From contig NC_089444.1 of assembly GCF_026210795.1 (NCBI RefSeq), positions 1,850,501 to 1,914,500 on the forward strand: DNA of 64,000 nt, read 5' to 3'. Numbering within the stretch: position 1 is the stretch's first letter; the number at the start of each line of letters is the position of its first letter. Under the pieces are notes generated by a model, which had not been told where the DNA came from, searched no databases, and saw only the letters and a program-made list of their open reading frames with translations. The position numbers were made by a program, and so were the translations under genes. Shown here in pieces: positions 45,044 through 56,970 of the stretch. Source of the DNA: Rhizophagus irregularis. Taxonomy: Eukaryota > Glomeromycota > Glomeromycetes > Glomerales > Glomeraceae.

Positions 45044-46686
45044 ATGTCAACTCAACTTAGTCAAAAAGTTATTGAACTTGAATACGAATATGGTGCTCAC
45101 AAGTTAGTACTTTTTTAACTTACTTTATAACTGTATTTAGTAATCACGTGACATATGAATGTTTATAAATCTACCAATCAAATTGAACTCCAATTTTTCA
45201 GTCAATAAAATCGCGTCGTATTATTATATATTTTTTTATTAAGGAAAATTGACTTTTTTTAGCTATCATCCATTGCCTGTGGTATTCTCCAGGGCTCAAG
45301 GTGCGTATGTTTGGGACCCAGAAGGCAACAAATATATGGACTTTTTGTGTGCCTATTCGGCAGTGAACCAAGGTCATTGTCATCCAAAGATAGTTGCAGC
45401 TCTTTGTGACCAAGCTCAAAAGCTAACTTTGAGTTCTAGGGCATTTTACAATGACGTGTTCGGTAGATATGCCAAATTTATAACTGAGGTATTAAAAAAA
45501 ATTTTGATTTACGGCTTTTTTATAAGGGCCTTTTTAATTCTTTGCATTTTATTATTTAGTATTTTGGTTATGAAATGGTCTTGCCAATGAACACTGGTGC
45601 TGAAGCAGTCGAGACAGGAATCAAACTTGCACGTAAATGGGGATATCTCAAAAAGGGAATTCCAAAAAATAAAGCTATTGTGGTCTCCTGCAGGAATAAT
45701 TTTCACGGTAGAACAACGACAATTATTTCCATGTCAACTGATTCAGATGCACGTGAAGGCTTTGGGCCTTACATGCCCTGTGTAGGACCAGTTTGTCCTG
45801 CTACTGGACGTAGTGTGGATTATAATTCTATTAAGGATTTAGAAGATGCTTTTGAGGCACATGGTCCTCATATAGCTGCCTTTTTAGTAGAACCAATTCA
45901 AGGTGAAGCTGGGTAAGTAAAAGACTATTTTTTTATCCGTTATATGAATTTTTTCAATGTATATATATTTTAACATTTCAATTTACTATCAACAGTATCA
46001 TCGTCCCAGACGATGGATATTTAAAAAAAGCATACGATTTATGCAAAAAGCACAATATTTTATTAATTGCTGATGAAGTTCAAACGGGCTTAGCTCGTAC
46101 GGGTAAGTTGCTTTGTCAAGAACATGACGAGGTTCGAGCGGATATTGTCATACTTGGTAAAGCACTTTCAGGCGGCGTTTACCCAATATCAGCAGTCCTT
46201 ACTAGTAAGGATATTATGTTATGCATTAAACCTGGTGAACATGGTTCAACGTATGGAGGAAATCCGTTGGGTTGTGCGGTTGCGATTGCAGCCCTGGAAG
46301 TAATTAAAGAAGAGAGTCTTGTAGAGAAAGCAGCTGTGTTAGGGGAAAAATTCCGTTCAGCCCTTCGCAAGATTGATTCTCCATTAATCCAAACTGTACG
46401 GGGAAAGGGCTTATTAAACGCTCTAGTAATTGATGAAACCAAGTCGGACAAGACAGCTTGGCAGCTGTGCTTATTACTCAAATCACGAGGGTTGTTAGCA
46501 AAACCCACTCATAAAAATATTATCCGCCTCGCTCCTGTGTTAAGTATTACTGAAGAAGAATTAATGCAAGGAGTTAAAATTATTGAGCAGGCACTTAAAG
46601 ATATTATCAATATGAAAAGTGATAATATCCCAGGATATTTAGAGGATTCGAAATTAAATTTGCCTGATCAGTTTTGCGATGATTGA
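45044..46686 (+). CDS. OAT: Ornithine aminotransferase (ornithine-oxo-acid transaminase)
   Basis: A PLP enzyme that converts L-ornithine plus 2-oxoglutarate to glutamate-5-semialdehyde plus glutamate, linking arginine breakdown to proline synthesis. Four exons (45044-45102, 45263-45488, 45560-45912, 45996-46686) give 442 residues. Shared OAT motifs are [115 protein letters not shown] and the PLP-lysine region [18 protein letters not shown]. Starting at [20 protein letters not shown] leaves no clear mitochondrial targeting peptide, so a cytosolic location, as in yeast CAR2, is likely (inference). All introns are GT-AG. Confidence 0.95.
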
Positions 46687-46981
46687 ACCAATTCTCAATT
46701 AAATAAAAAGTCTATAATATTTTTAAATTTATCAAAAAAGTTTAATAAAAGAAGTAAAAGAACATTTTAATAAATATTATTTTTGTGGGCTAATTTTCAA
46801 ATCATTTATCCGCTTTTTTAATCTGGTGTATACAGTACATATAAATTTTAATTATGCATAATACAAATGTTCATAAATTTTACAGAATATGTAATTCACG
46901 CACTGTGCGTTTAGTTTAATTAATAAACAATTAAAATAAAATATTTTGTAATACCAGAAAATAAGCTGACTGCCAAATCAA

Positions 46982-47846
46982 TTAATAAAAGAAACCTTCA
47001 ATTAAGAAAATAAAGTTAGCATAATCAAGGGAAAAATGAGATTTAAATTTAAGGTATTACATACCAATAATTTTACCGCCGGTGTGTTTACGTCTGGCTT
47101 CATGATGATCCATAATACCAGCACTTGTTGTTAACACTAAGCAAATTAAAATTAGAACAAATAATATATTTTTAATAAAGAATGATATATTATTAAAGCT
47201 TACCTAAATAACCGAATTGACGAGATGGTAATAAATTGTTAACCCATTTTTCAATCTCATCTAACTTAATGTTGAAACGAGGAGAAATAACACCACATTT
47301 ATTTAAGCGACCATTTAAATGAATAACGAGTTTACCAGAACGATGGTCATCAATTTCCTCAAATTCGCCAATATATTCTATATTCAAAATATATATATAT
47401 ATATATATAAAAAAACATATTAATAATATTTAAGTATATATTTTGTTTAATGTGACCAAATATTAAACACCAAAATATTTATGACCAATAATAGATACTG
47501 GCGTGTAAGTATTTGGCTTTATTCTCTCGAAGTATTAAAAAACAAAAGTCTAGAGTAATTAAAAGTGACTTTTATCCAGTTATAACTCCGATGATTTTTA
47601 AAATTCAAATATAAAATATTTATGTACCGTGCTTTTGCATTACACGCAAGAACTTGACAATGACCTTCGAAGAAGGTCGAACAAGAACTTGGCGTTTGCC
47701 GCGTTTTTCAGCATTAACAATGTTATTAAGACAATCGTTCTAAAACAAATAATAATTATTAATTAAATGAAACATTTAATCCATAATCACGCGAAATATG
47801 TTAAAAAGAAATCAATTTAACATACCAAAACTGAAATTCTAACCAT
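46982..47846 (-). CDS. RPS22: 40S ribosomal protein uS8 (S22 / S15a)
   Basis: Five exons: 47846-47826, 47739-47628, 47377-47204, 47136-47065 and 46995-46982. Spliced they give exactly 130 residues, the usual uS8 length. The protein begins [20 protein letters not shown], has [20 protein letters not shown], then [20 protein letters not shown] and [20 protein letters not shown], and ends [20 protein letters not shown] then FY. The last coding exon is only 14 nt (GTTTCTTTTATTAA). Its intron interrupts the Gly codon of IIG-FFY. A small-subunit protein near the decoding side. The divergent gene upstream is PheRS beta; OAT converges from the other side. Confidence 0.95.
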
Positions 47847-48786
47847 CTTGTCTTTTTGATGAATATAAGAACAGATTATGTCCTCAAAAGCTAAGGTTAT
47901 TATAATATTCTAATTGATCAAAGTAAAATATCATAGTCCAATGATGGATATAATAAAGAAAAAAAAAAGAAAAAGAAAGCCATCATGAGTATCGCTCTTA
48001 TTAACATTTTTAGTGAGCGAGTCAAGCAGCATAATGGCTGCATAAGGGTATCAATTTTTTCATAAATGATTCCTTTGCAGTTTAAGAAAGATAAATTACT
48101 ATAAATTAATGTAGACTATATTTAAAACGTATGCTTCTTACAGAAAGAGCTCCAAATAAATCCAATGCAGCACACAAGATTTTTTTAATATATTTAAATA
48201 AATTCTGTAATGGATGAAAGATTTTTATTAGGTAAATGAATTTCTCACCTTGCTAAAGCGGTAACTAAAAGGAATGAGAAGATTACAATTCTTTTTTTTT
48301 TTTAAAAAAAATAATCTATCCAATCAAATTCACGTCTATCTATAAAATTTTGAATTAAGCTATGCACTAACACGTGAAAATGGCCGGTGACAAATAACGG
48401 GTGGCGAATAAGTTTTCACCTTTTTTTCAATAAAAAAAAAAAATCCAAGAAACGAAAATTTATAGTTGGTTTTTTTTGTTAAAATAAGCGGATTTGTTAT
48501 TTTCAATGACTTCATTGGCAATTTCCCTGGAATGTAGTTTGAGTCATTTAAAGAGTTAATTCAGGCCAAATTTATGATGCCGGCTGGAATTACCCGATAT
48601 TAATGTACGAACTGGCCGGAGTTAACGTTATAGCTATCACGTGCAAGTGCATAACTCCTAAAATTCGCCAGTTCGTACGTCTCGTACGTCACCCCCACTG
48701 ATGCCCGATACATCACAAAAAATTTTTAGATCTATATATATACGTATGAGGGATTATCTGTTCGCTTTTTCTCTTAGTGAATCAGA
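47847..48786. promoter_or_regulatory. Divergent intergenic region, uS8 / PheRS beta
   Basis: 940 bp between two divergent translation genes. Long A/T homopolymers (48290-48310, 48420-48440) may exclude nucleosomes, as in many ribosomal protein promoters (inference). At 48560-48640 there is GGCCAAATTTATGATGCCGG followed by CTGGAATTA and CTGGCCGGAGTTAAC, similar to a motif block repeated in the TE-rich half (see findings). CACGTG occurs at 48370-48377 region (ACACGTGAAAA) and 48639-48644 (ATCACGTGC). No gene is seen. Confidence 0.45.
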
Positions 48787-51399
48787 ATGCCGGTTGTTCA
48801 CGTAGATAAAGAAGAATTTTACAAGGCTCTCGGAAAGGAATATTGTAATTTTTTTGTGACTCGAGAGTATTAATTTATTTCAGATATGCCACGAAAGTAA
48901 AATATACTGACATAATTATCAATTTTAAATCCTTTATTTTAGCCACGGATGAATTTAGTGAATTATGTTTCGACTTCGGTCTCGAGCTTGAAGAAGATGT
49001 ATGTTTTATTTTTTATTGTGCTGAATTATCATAAATTATTGCTAAAAATTATGATAATGATTGTCGTTGGCCTAAGCTAGACCTCTGAAAAAGAGCTGGC
49101 TATCAGAGAAGTAGGTACAATCAAAGCCGAGGGTTTATCTGAAAAGCCTATCTTGAAAATTGAAATCCCCGCCAATAGGTAGATCATGAACGAAATTTAT
49201 TACCTTTATTACTTTAAAAACTTTTTCATATATATATTTATCGATTAAACGAATATTATTAGGTATGACCTACTTTGTCACGAAGGCATTTCACGTGCAT
49301 TTTTAATTTTCCAAGGAAAGGCAAAGCCACCCACTTACAAAGTGGTTGATCCTAAAGATGGGCAAATACAAATAACCGTAAAATCTGAAGTGAGTAAAAA
49401 TCTAATTTATATGTTTACAAGTTGTTCACTGTATAAAAATAGAATCAATTACGTATGTAAACTTAATCATAATTAATTACATTATTATTATTTTAGACTG
49501 CGCAAATTCGACCCCATGTTGTTGGCGCCATACTACGGGATATATCTTTTAACGAAAAAAATTATAGTAATTTTATCGAATTGCAAGAAAAGTTGCACAT
49601 CAATCTCTGCAGGTAACTTTTACGACATATTTCCTATGCTTGTAAATGTGGTGCACCAGATAAAATTTTGATTTAATATAGAAAGAGAACGCTTGTTGCT
49701 ATCGGAACACACGATTTAGACACACTTAAACCTCCTTTCACTTATGAGGCTCTTCCTCCAAAAAGCATTAAATTCGCACCGTTAAACCAACCTAAAGAAT
49801 ACGATGGGGAAGAATTGATGAAATTTTATGAGGTGTAAATATATTTTAAAATCAAACTATATTTGATGAAAAAATGATTTAATATTTAAATTTTGTGCTG
49901 TATTCTGTTAATTTAGGCTGATAAACATATCGGAAAATTTCTTCATATTATCCGTGATTCTCCTGTTTATCCTGTGATTTATGATACAAATCGGGTCGTT
50001 TGCTCTTTACCTCCAATCATCAACGGCGATCATTCAAAGATTACGTTGAACACAAAAAACGTTTTTATTGAATGTACTGCAACTGATTTAACAAAAGCAA
50101 AAATCGTATTAAATACAATTGTTACAATGTTTTCTGAATATTGTGCGGAACCCTTCACGTGAGTTAGTCCTCGGTTTACACTTTATTACTTGAATTAACT
50201 ATTGATTTATTTATAATTGATCTATTAAAAGTATAGAACCTGTCGAAGTTATATATCCTGATGGAAAAATATGTACTTATCCTGATCTTTCACCTCGTTT
50301 CATAAAAGTTAAAGCTGATTATATTAATGCGTGCATAGGTGTAATGCTCACTTCTTCAGAAATTATAACGTACTTAAATCGCATGGCACTTTCTGCTAAA
50401 TTGGTTAATGAAGCAGAACTTTCGGTGGAAATACCACCAACTAGAGCAGATATTTTACACGCATGTGATGTTATGGAAGATGTTGCTATAGCTCATGGAT
50501 TTAATAATATTCCAAAAAAAACTCTGAAAATTATCAATTCGACTGGCAAAGCATTACCTATTAATAAATTAAGTGATTTGGTTAGAAAAGAAATTGCTTT
50601 ATCAGGCTGGAGTGAAGTTTTACCTTTAATTTTGGTAATATTTTAATTTAACATATTTTTAAATACAATATAAATTTATTAAGTTTTTCTTTATATAGTG
50701 TTCACATGATGAGAACTTTGCGTATTTGAATAAAAAAGATGATAATTCTACGGCCGTGAAATTGGAAAATCCAAAAACTTTAGAATATCAAGTTGTTCGT
50801 TCTTCTCTTTTGCCAGGAATTTTAAAGACCGTTAGAGAAAATAAGAAGCATGCATTACCTATTAAAGTTTTCGAGGTTTCTGATATAGTTTTGAAAGATG
50901 ATTCTTTGGAAAGGAAAACAAGGAATGAAAGACATGTTTGTGCTATTTATTGCGCAAAAGTTTCAGGATTTGAGGTAAAGATTTTTACTTCCACTTTATT
51001 TCTATTTCTTTTCGCAATTGACTTTTTTAATTACATGTGATATTTATAGCTTATTCATGGGCTTGTTAATCGTCTTATGGATATGCTTAATGTTAAACTT
51101 GTGTCTGTTAATGGAGATGATGTTGGATATTATATAAAAGAGTCAGAAAGTATGTTCATATCCATATTTGGTTATTTACAATATTGTACAATACTAATAT
51201 ATTTTCGATTTAATTAATAGATCCAACATATTTTCCTAATAGATGTGCAGATATTTTTCTACGTAGGTCTTCGAAGTCATCATCAATAGTAACGAGTAAA
51301 ATTGGTAACTTTGGTATACTTCATCCTAATGTATTAGAAAAATTTGAAATAATGTATCCTTGTTCTGTCGTAGAATTTAATTTAGAAGAATTTATTTAA
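48787..51399 (+). CDS. FRS1: Phenylalanyl-tRNA synthetase beta subunit, cytosolic
   Basis: This subunit pairs with the alpha subunit to charge tRNA-Phe. Here it provides tRNA binding and B3/B4-type editing. Eleven exons (48787-48844, 48943-48998, 49081-49178, 49263-49389, 49497-49612, 49682-49832, 49917-50158, 50232-50634, 50699-50974, 51050-51149, 51221-51399) splice to 601 residues in a single frame. Motifs in order: [91 protein letters not shown]-type, [20 protein letters not shown], then [48 protein letters not shown] and [20 protein letters not shown]. Introns are 60-105 bp GT-AG. Length and motif set fit the eukaryotic cytosolic form. Confidence 0.95.
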
Positions 51400-51496
51400 T
51401 AATTATCAAAGAATTTATTTTTTTTACCAAAGCGTTAGTAAAAAATTCCACTACAGATTATTCTCATATGAATATTAAGTATTCGTTAAAATTAAA

Positions 51497-52515
51497 TTAT
51501 ACTAATTTTTTAGCTTCAAAAAAGCCTTTCAAATGTTGCAATTGCCATAGGCATGTAAATCCAAGAACAACCAATTGTGCTATAGTCCAATATACTACAC
51601 GTGAATTAGTAAGTTCGGATTGATCACGGAATTCAGCCTCGCGTTCCTAATAAAGAAATGTTAAAATAAAATGTTTAAATAAAAATTTCTTGTAAATTTA
51701 GTTAATACTCACACGTTGATAACCTTGTTCCCTACGAATATCTGCAATACGGTGATTCAAGTCGCGTACTCTTTGTGCAAGATCTAAAAATAAACGAAAA
51801 ATGAATAAACTTTGATTGTATAAAAATTCATAAAAAAATACCCACCACTAAAATGTTCTTTATCATTTTCTTCTTCGCTAGTTGTTTCTCCAATGACCAT
51901 ATCTAAATGTAATTTCTTCATATGATGATTTGAAATTAGATCAATTTTATATTTTAAACTCTGATAACAATGGTATATTATACTAACTATTTGGCTATTC
52001 GAAAACCAACCAGAAGAATTTGTAGATAAGCAGATTGCATGATCTCCCGATTCTGCAGCTGTGAAAGTGAATCTCCCGCGACTTGCTCCTTTTTGATTAA
52101 TAATTCGATGCAATAGAGGTAATTCCTATTATTTAAAAGAAATTAATTAAATAAAATTTTTAAAAAAAATTGAATTAACTTGTGTATGATTACTTCAACA
52201 GTTATCTGTATTCCAAGTTGAGGATTTTCGATATATTGTTGTTGTGTATCAGACCATTCTTCAGCTTTATATGTACCTTTAAAGCAAATATATTTTATTT
52301 AACTTAATTTATTCCTAAATTATTAACCAAATACCGCCAATAATCTGTTTCTTACCAACAACAAGTGTGTCTCTAGGTAATTCTTCGAGAAAACATTTTT
52401 GTTCAGTTCCTTCCAAATAAAAATATAAAGACGTAGTTGGTTTAACTAAAATAAATAATACAATAGTATACAATAAGAAAAGGTTTATAACCCTTAAACG
52501 AGTTGAATACATCAT
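51497..52515 (-). CDS. p24-alpha family cargo receptor (TMED4/9, Erp1-type)
   Basis: A type I membrane protein of COPII/COPI vesicles. The start near [20 protein letters not shown] (52515) gives a signal peptide ending before [20 protein letters not shown], the p24-alpha GOLD domain start (animal form YFHIGETE.KCFIEEIPDE). Then come [60 protein letters not shown], a coiled coil ([40 protein letters not shown]), a TM segment ([20 protein letters not shown]) and the tail [12 protein letters not shown]. The last four residues KKLV form a KKXX COPI retrieval signal. About five exons. An upstream in-frame Met at 52551 would add 12 residues. It converges with PheRS beta, the two stops being 97 bp apart. 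Confidence 0.92.
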
Positions 52516-52844
52516 TAATACCGAAAAAAATACAAAATCTACTTCAAACATTTATTAACAATCTTTTTATAACAGCTGTCGACTTTGGATTCGACAATAT
52601 CCATATTTGATTTAGGCCAAATTACACAAGATTTAATTTGCAAATCCCAATTTATTACTGTGACTACATATTTGGTACTCGAAACGGATGTACATTCTAT
52701 CTATTCGTGTAAAGTATCTATTCGTGTAAAATATTTATCGTTTAAGTATGAAAATTTGTTCTAATACTTTGTGATGCAGTAACTGAAATGAATATTAAAT
52801 AATTTCTTCATTAAAAAAAAATTTAATTATGTACAAATAACGAT

Positions 52845-55800
52845 TTATTTTCCATTGGAGATTGATTTTACAGGACTCGCAGCAAGTTCACGCTCATTAG
52901 GAACAAATTTCAAAGCTTCTCCATCGTATCTAAAAATAGACAAGTAATAAATAAACGCTAACTAGAAAAGTACTAATGTAGTATATAGATACCTATAATC
53001 AAAAAATAATTCAGATCCAGGTTCAAGGTCACATAAGGCGTATATTCCAATACGATGCTCGCCTTTAACTAAAGTGACTAATTTACAAGGTAAAAATGAA
53101 TTAATGTAATTATATTAAAAAGTGAAATTTTTTACGTAGTATAAACGTACCGCGACAATATGCGTTTGGATCTTGTGAATGATTAATGAATCTAAATTTA
53201 TTTCCTTTACGAGTCGCGTCTACAACAAATTCTATAGAAAAAGTTATTCGAAATTTTATATTTCAAATAAGTACACGAAAAGAAACATTTTAATTTAGAT
53301 TACCTTTATTTAAGTTGAACAAAAAGCTTGTTCTTCGCTTATCGTAAATTTTACCACGGCGATCTGCTTCAGTTTGTGATATAACCTAAAAATTTGTAAA
53401 AATGAGTAAATAATACTAAAATTATAACAAGTAATTTATATATTTACTTCTCCGATATATTCTCCTAAATATTCATTTTTCTTAACATGTTCTCTTACGA
53501 AAAGACCCCAACCTGCCACCGTAGAAATACCGACAATAGTATGCTATATAAAGTGTAAATAGTTTTAAGCCAAATATATTAAATGTCAAATTGACTGATA
53601 CTAACCTTGGCTTGCCTTCTCTGTATAGCGACATTTTTACACAAAGACCTTCCCATGTCTGTTTCGGACACCGAATGGCTTGTATTACACTCTAAGAATA
53701 ATTAGGTAAATGAAATAAATCCATTTAATAACGCTTCTGTTAAAGGTTATTTGATAAATCAAAGGAAAATCAATATAATAATATAATACCAGAAGCTGTA
53801 CATCCGCATAAATCTGGATCACATTCTCGGTAATTAGTAAAACATATACAACCACGATTACTGCATGTTTTTCCAAATCCATAACAATTACATCCAGGGA
53901 ATCGTCGTGGACCTTTCAAGTAATACTATAAATTAGATATGATATAATATAATTAATACTATAAATTTAATGACTTACAATCGAGATCACAGTGACAGTA
54001 TTTTTCGCATGGAACATTGCCTTTTTTGCAAGGACAATTAAAATCGCATGGACGACCAGGATGATCACAAGGATGATATTCCGAATGATTTTCTGCATCG
54101 ATTACTAATTATACCGATGAATAATATGTTTCTTAAAATTAATTAAGGTTTAATGAAATGTGTGTGGGTATCATACCGAACAGATATAGGCTTTGACCCA
54201 TCTGATCTTTTGAATTATTTTTCTTTTTTTTTCCTACTGCTTCTTCAATTATTATCTTTTGAATGGGCTAATCACGTTCTTTTCAAACTTTATCCGGTTT
54301 GAAGTATTTAACACGTACCAATTTTAGTCATAATCTTTCTGCTCTTCTTTTTCGCTTCATCTGAAGATGATCCAACCTCAACTTCCTGTTCTTTTTCGAC
54401 TTCACCAAGTGCTCGAGATCGTCGATAGACCTAAATGATGAATGAATTTTTTAATCAATTACTAGATAATTTTTTGATTTTATATTTTACAAACCTGTTT
54501 ACAATTTTTACTTGGAATGATATCAGCTATTTGACAATAATTCTTGCTTCCGATAAGTAATGCAGCCTTTCTAAATAATGCAATTTCGACATCGTTCCAT
54601 TTATCATATGGTGAACGTGCCTCTCTTTTTAGATGCATATAACAATCCACTCCGCAAGGTTTATTTTTATCATTTAGTGGTCGAGGACGTTTTCTGTTTT
54701 CCGACGGTCTAAAATCAGTACCTAAAAATTCATAATTAATTAATATTAATATATTTTCTTGTTTCTAAACAATATATTAAATACACGAACCATGGAGTTT
54801 ACAATCATACACATAACATCGTCGACACCATAAACTAGAATAAGAATGCATCATTAAGTTTACGTTGCTTTCACTTTTTGGTCTATTTAAAAAAAAAAAG
54901 AATTTTATATTATGTAAAGTTGATATGTAAATAAATCGTGAAGAAACAACTATATATCTATTACGATTCTATATCCATATCGCTTGAGTCATCTGGAGTA
55001 CTCGTAGATTCAGTTGCAGATGATGGAGGTTCAAATTTGCGCGCATATTCCAAATATCTAATAAAGGAAATTTATTTAATTATAAAGATAAAACAACGGA
55101 TTAAATTATCAGGATTTTTACTTGTGAAGTAACATCGTGATTTCTTTCCCCTTCAAAATTTTAGCAAGTGCGTTCGCAACAACTTCTACAATCTCTACAT
55201 CATGATCATCAATCTCAATAGCACGATTAGCTGTCACTGATGATCGACCCATTCTTGAAGAAGTAGTAATTACTTCGCTTTGCTTAGGATCAATTTTAAC
55301 AAGTGATTTTTCAACAAGTCCAACTGAAACATTGTTCTGGTTAAATATATGATGTAAAGTTCTCATGGCAATTTGCTCTCCTGTTATATTTGAGAAAATT
55401 TAATCCACTATTATAAATTTTGCTTAAACGATCAAAATTATTAACCTTCTGGATCTATAGAGTTCCTCCCAACGATACTATCTTCGTAAACATCAGAGTA
55501 ATCAATATCTCCATCATCTTCACTATCTTCCCCAAAATAATAAAGATGTCTTAATACAGGATCATCTTCTGTCTAAAAAGGGTATAATAGGAAGTTTAGA
55601 CATGTACAGAAAAAAATATCGTACATATATATTAATAAAATTACCTTCGAGCTTCTAATGATCGGGGTCCAAAAAGCGTATCTTGGAATTTGATTTTGTA
55701 TAGGGACACTAGCAGCCTGACGCTTTTCATAACGTTTTTTGCGATGGCTAGCTGATAAAGAATCCTATTCGAAATTAAGAAGCTTTGTAAATCCTATATA

Positions 55801-56416
55801 TTTTAATAAATTGAGAAAATTACTATGAATCACCGGTGGATCATCGCGAGTATCACGTGATCAATATATGTCACCCATTTTCTTTACAGTATGAAAAATC
55901 ATATTTGTCACACATTATTCGTTACATGGTAGATTTCTTAATTCCGATTATATGGCGATCACATGATACTGGTGATTATCACCGACAGTGATAAATAACA
56001 AACTTTTTAAATAAACTACTTGAATATTTAAATCAATCTTTGCGGTAGGTTTCTTTTCCTTCGGAGATTTAGGTGATCCCGAACCAGTAGAACATCTTCC
56101 TTTTGAAACATATAAACTTTCAATTTCGGGATAAGGATCACTTTGAAATTTTGGGAATTTTGTAAGATGAATTTCATTTTCTTGAAATATTTTCATTACT
56201 TTTTCGCTATTTTCAAGTAGAGTAACCTTATATAAACGCGTGCCAAAAAAAAAAATTTTTGTAAAAAACTTGTATAAAAACGAAAACTTCAGTAAAGTGA
56301 AAAAAAACCTTGTTTTCTGACTGTTTCGAGCCATAATAGTCTTCACATGTTTTAAAATAATATTGCTGAACTTCATCTCTTAAAACAGATAAAGGTTTTA
56401 CATGACGTTTACTCAT
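52845..56416 (-). CDS. EZH2: EZH2/KMT6-type histone H3K27 methyltransferase
   Basis: The catalytic subunit of PRC2, which methylates H3 Lys27. The N-terminus is at ATG 56416 ([20 protein letters not shown]). A middle region includes [20 protein letters not shown], then [17 protein letters not shown]. The MCSS/SANT part reads [20 protein letters not shown] and [40 protein letters not shown] (joined across adjacent exons). The CXC domain has [29 protein letters not shown] and [20 protein letters not shown]. The SET domain carries [70 protein letters not shown] and [16 protein letters not shown], ending at TAA 52845. The catalytic signatures NHS and LFFDYRY are intact. Roughly 12-14 short exons; some middle joins are approximate. 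Confidence 0.9.
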
Positions 56417-56970
56417 CTTCTGCTTTATTTCACTAAAAAACGTCTTTGTAAAGAAGGGTGAGCGAAAATCTTGGTAAACAAACGAGCATTTTATAATTAT
56501 CGCACCAATTAAAGATGCATGTTCTCCATGCAGTTTCGTTTGTTACACTGCATGTATATAATTCATAATTCATTGGACAGATATTTTGGTGTAATACGTG
56601 AATACGTGCCAAACAATAAAAGTCAAAACCTGAATTTATAATTTGTTGAACACGTAAAAGGTACAGTACTTAATACGAAATTTGTTTTTACTACATAGCA
56701 GATAGTCATTAAATTCGATCCATAATATTATAAAATAAAACAACGAATATGTTGCTCTATCCTTATCAGTTTAGTTTTTCTTAGAAATTTAGTCACATTA
56801 AAACTAAGCACGAAAATTTAAAATTTGAAGATCGGCCGTATATACTGTATACATACTATATCAATATTACCGGACGTAAAATTTATTATATTTATATATA
56901 TCATGTAAAAAGAATAAGGATACAAAAAAAGAGGATCGTACAATATTTAAATTCATTATGTATATTTTAA
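56417..56970. promoter_or_regulatory. EZH2 upstream region
   Basis: The interval lies between the EZH2 start and the stop codon of the WD40 gene, both on the minus strand. AT-rich with a GAATACGTGCCAAAC block near 56600. I see no gene. It should contain the EZH2 promoter and the WD40 terminator. Confidence 0.4.

Noticed and set aside
55948-56376. A separate gene within the EZH2 region (frame beginning [14 protein letters not shown])
   Set aside because: It reads through an intron of the EZH2 gene; the exon starting at 56416 (MSKRHVKP) and the [10 protein letters not shown] segment belong to the same spliced message.
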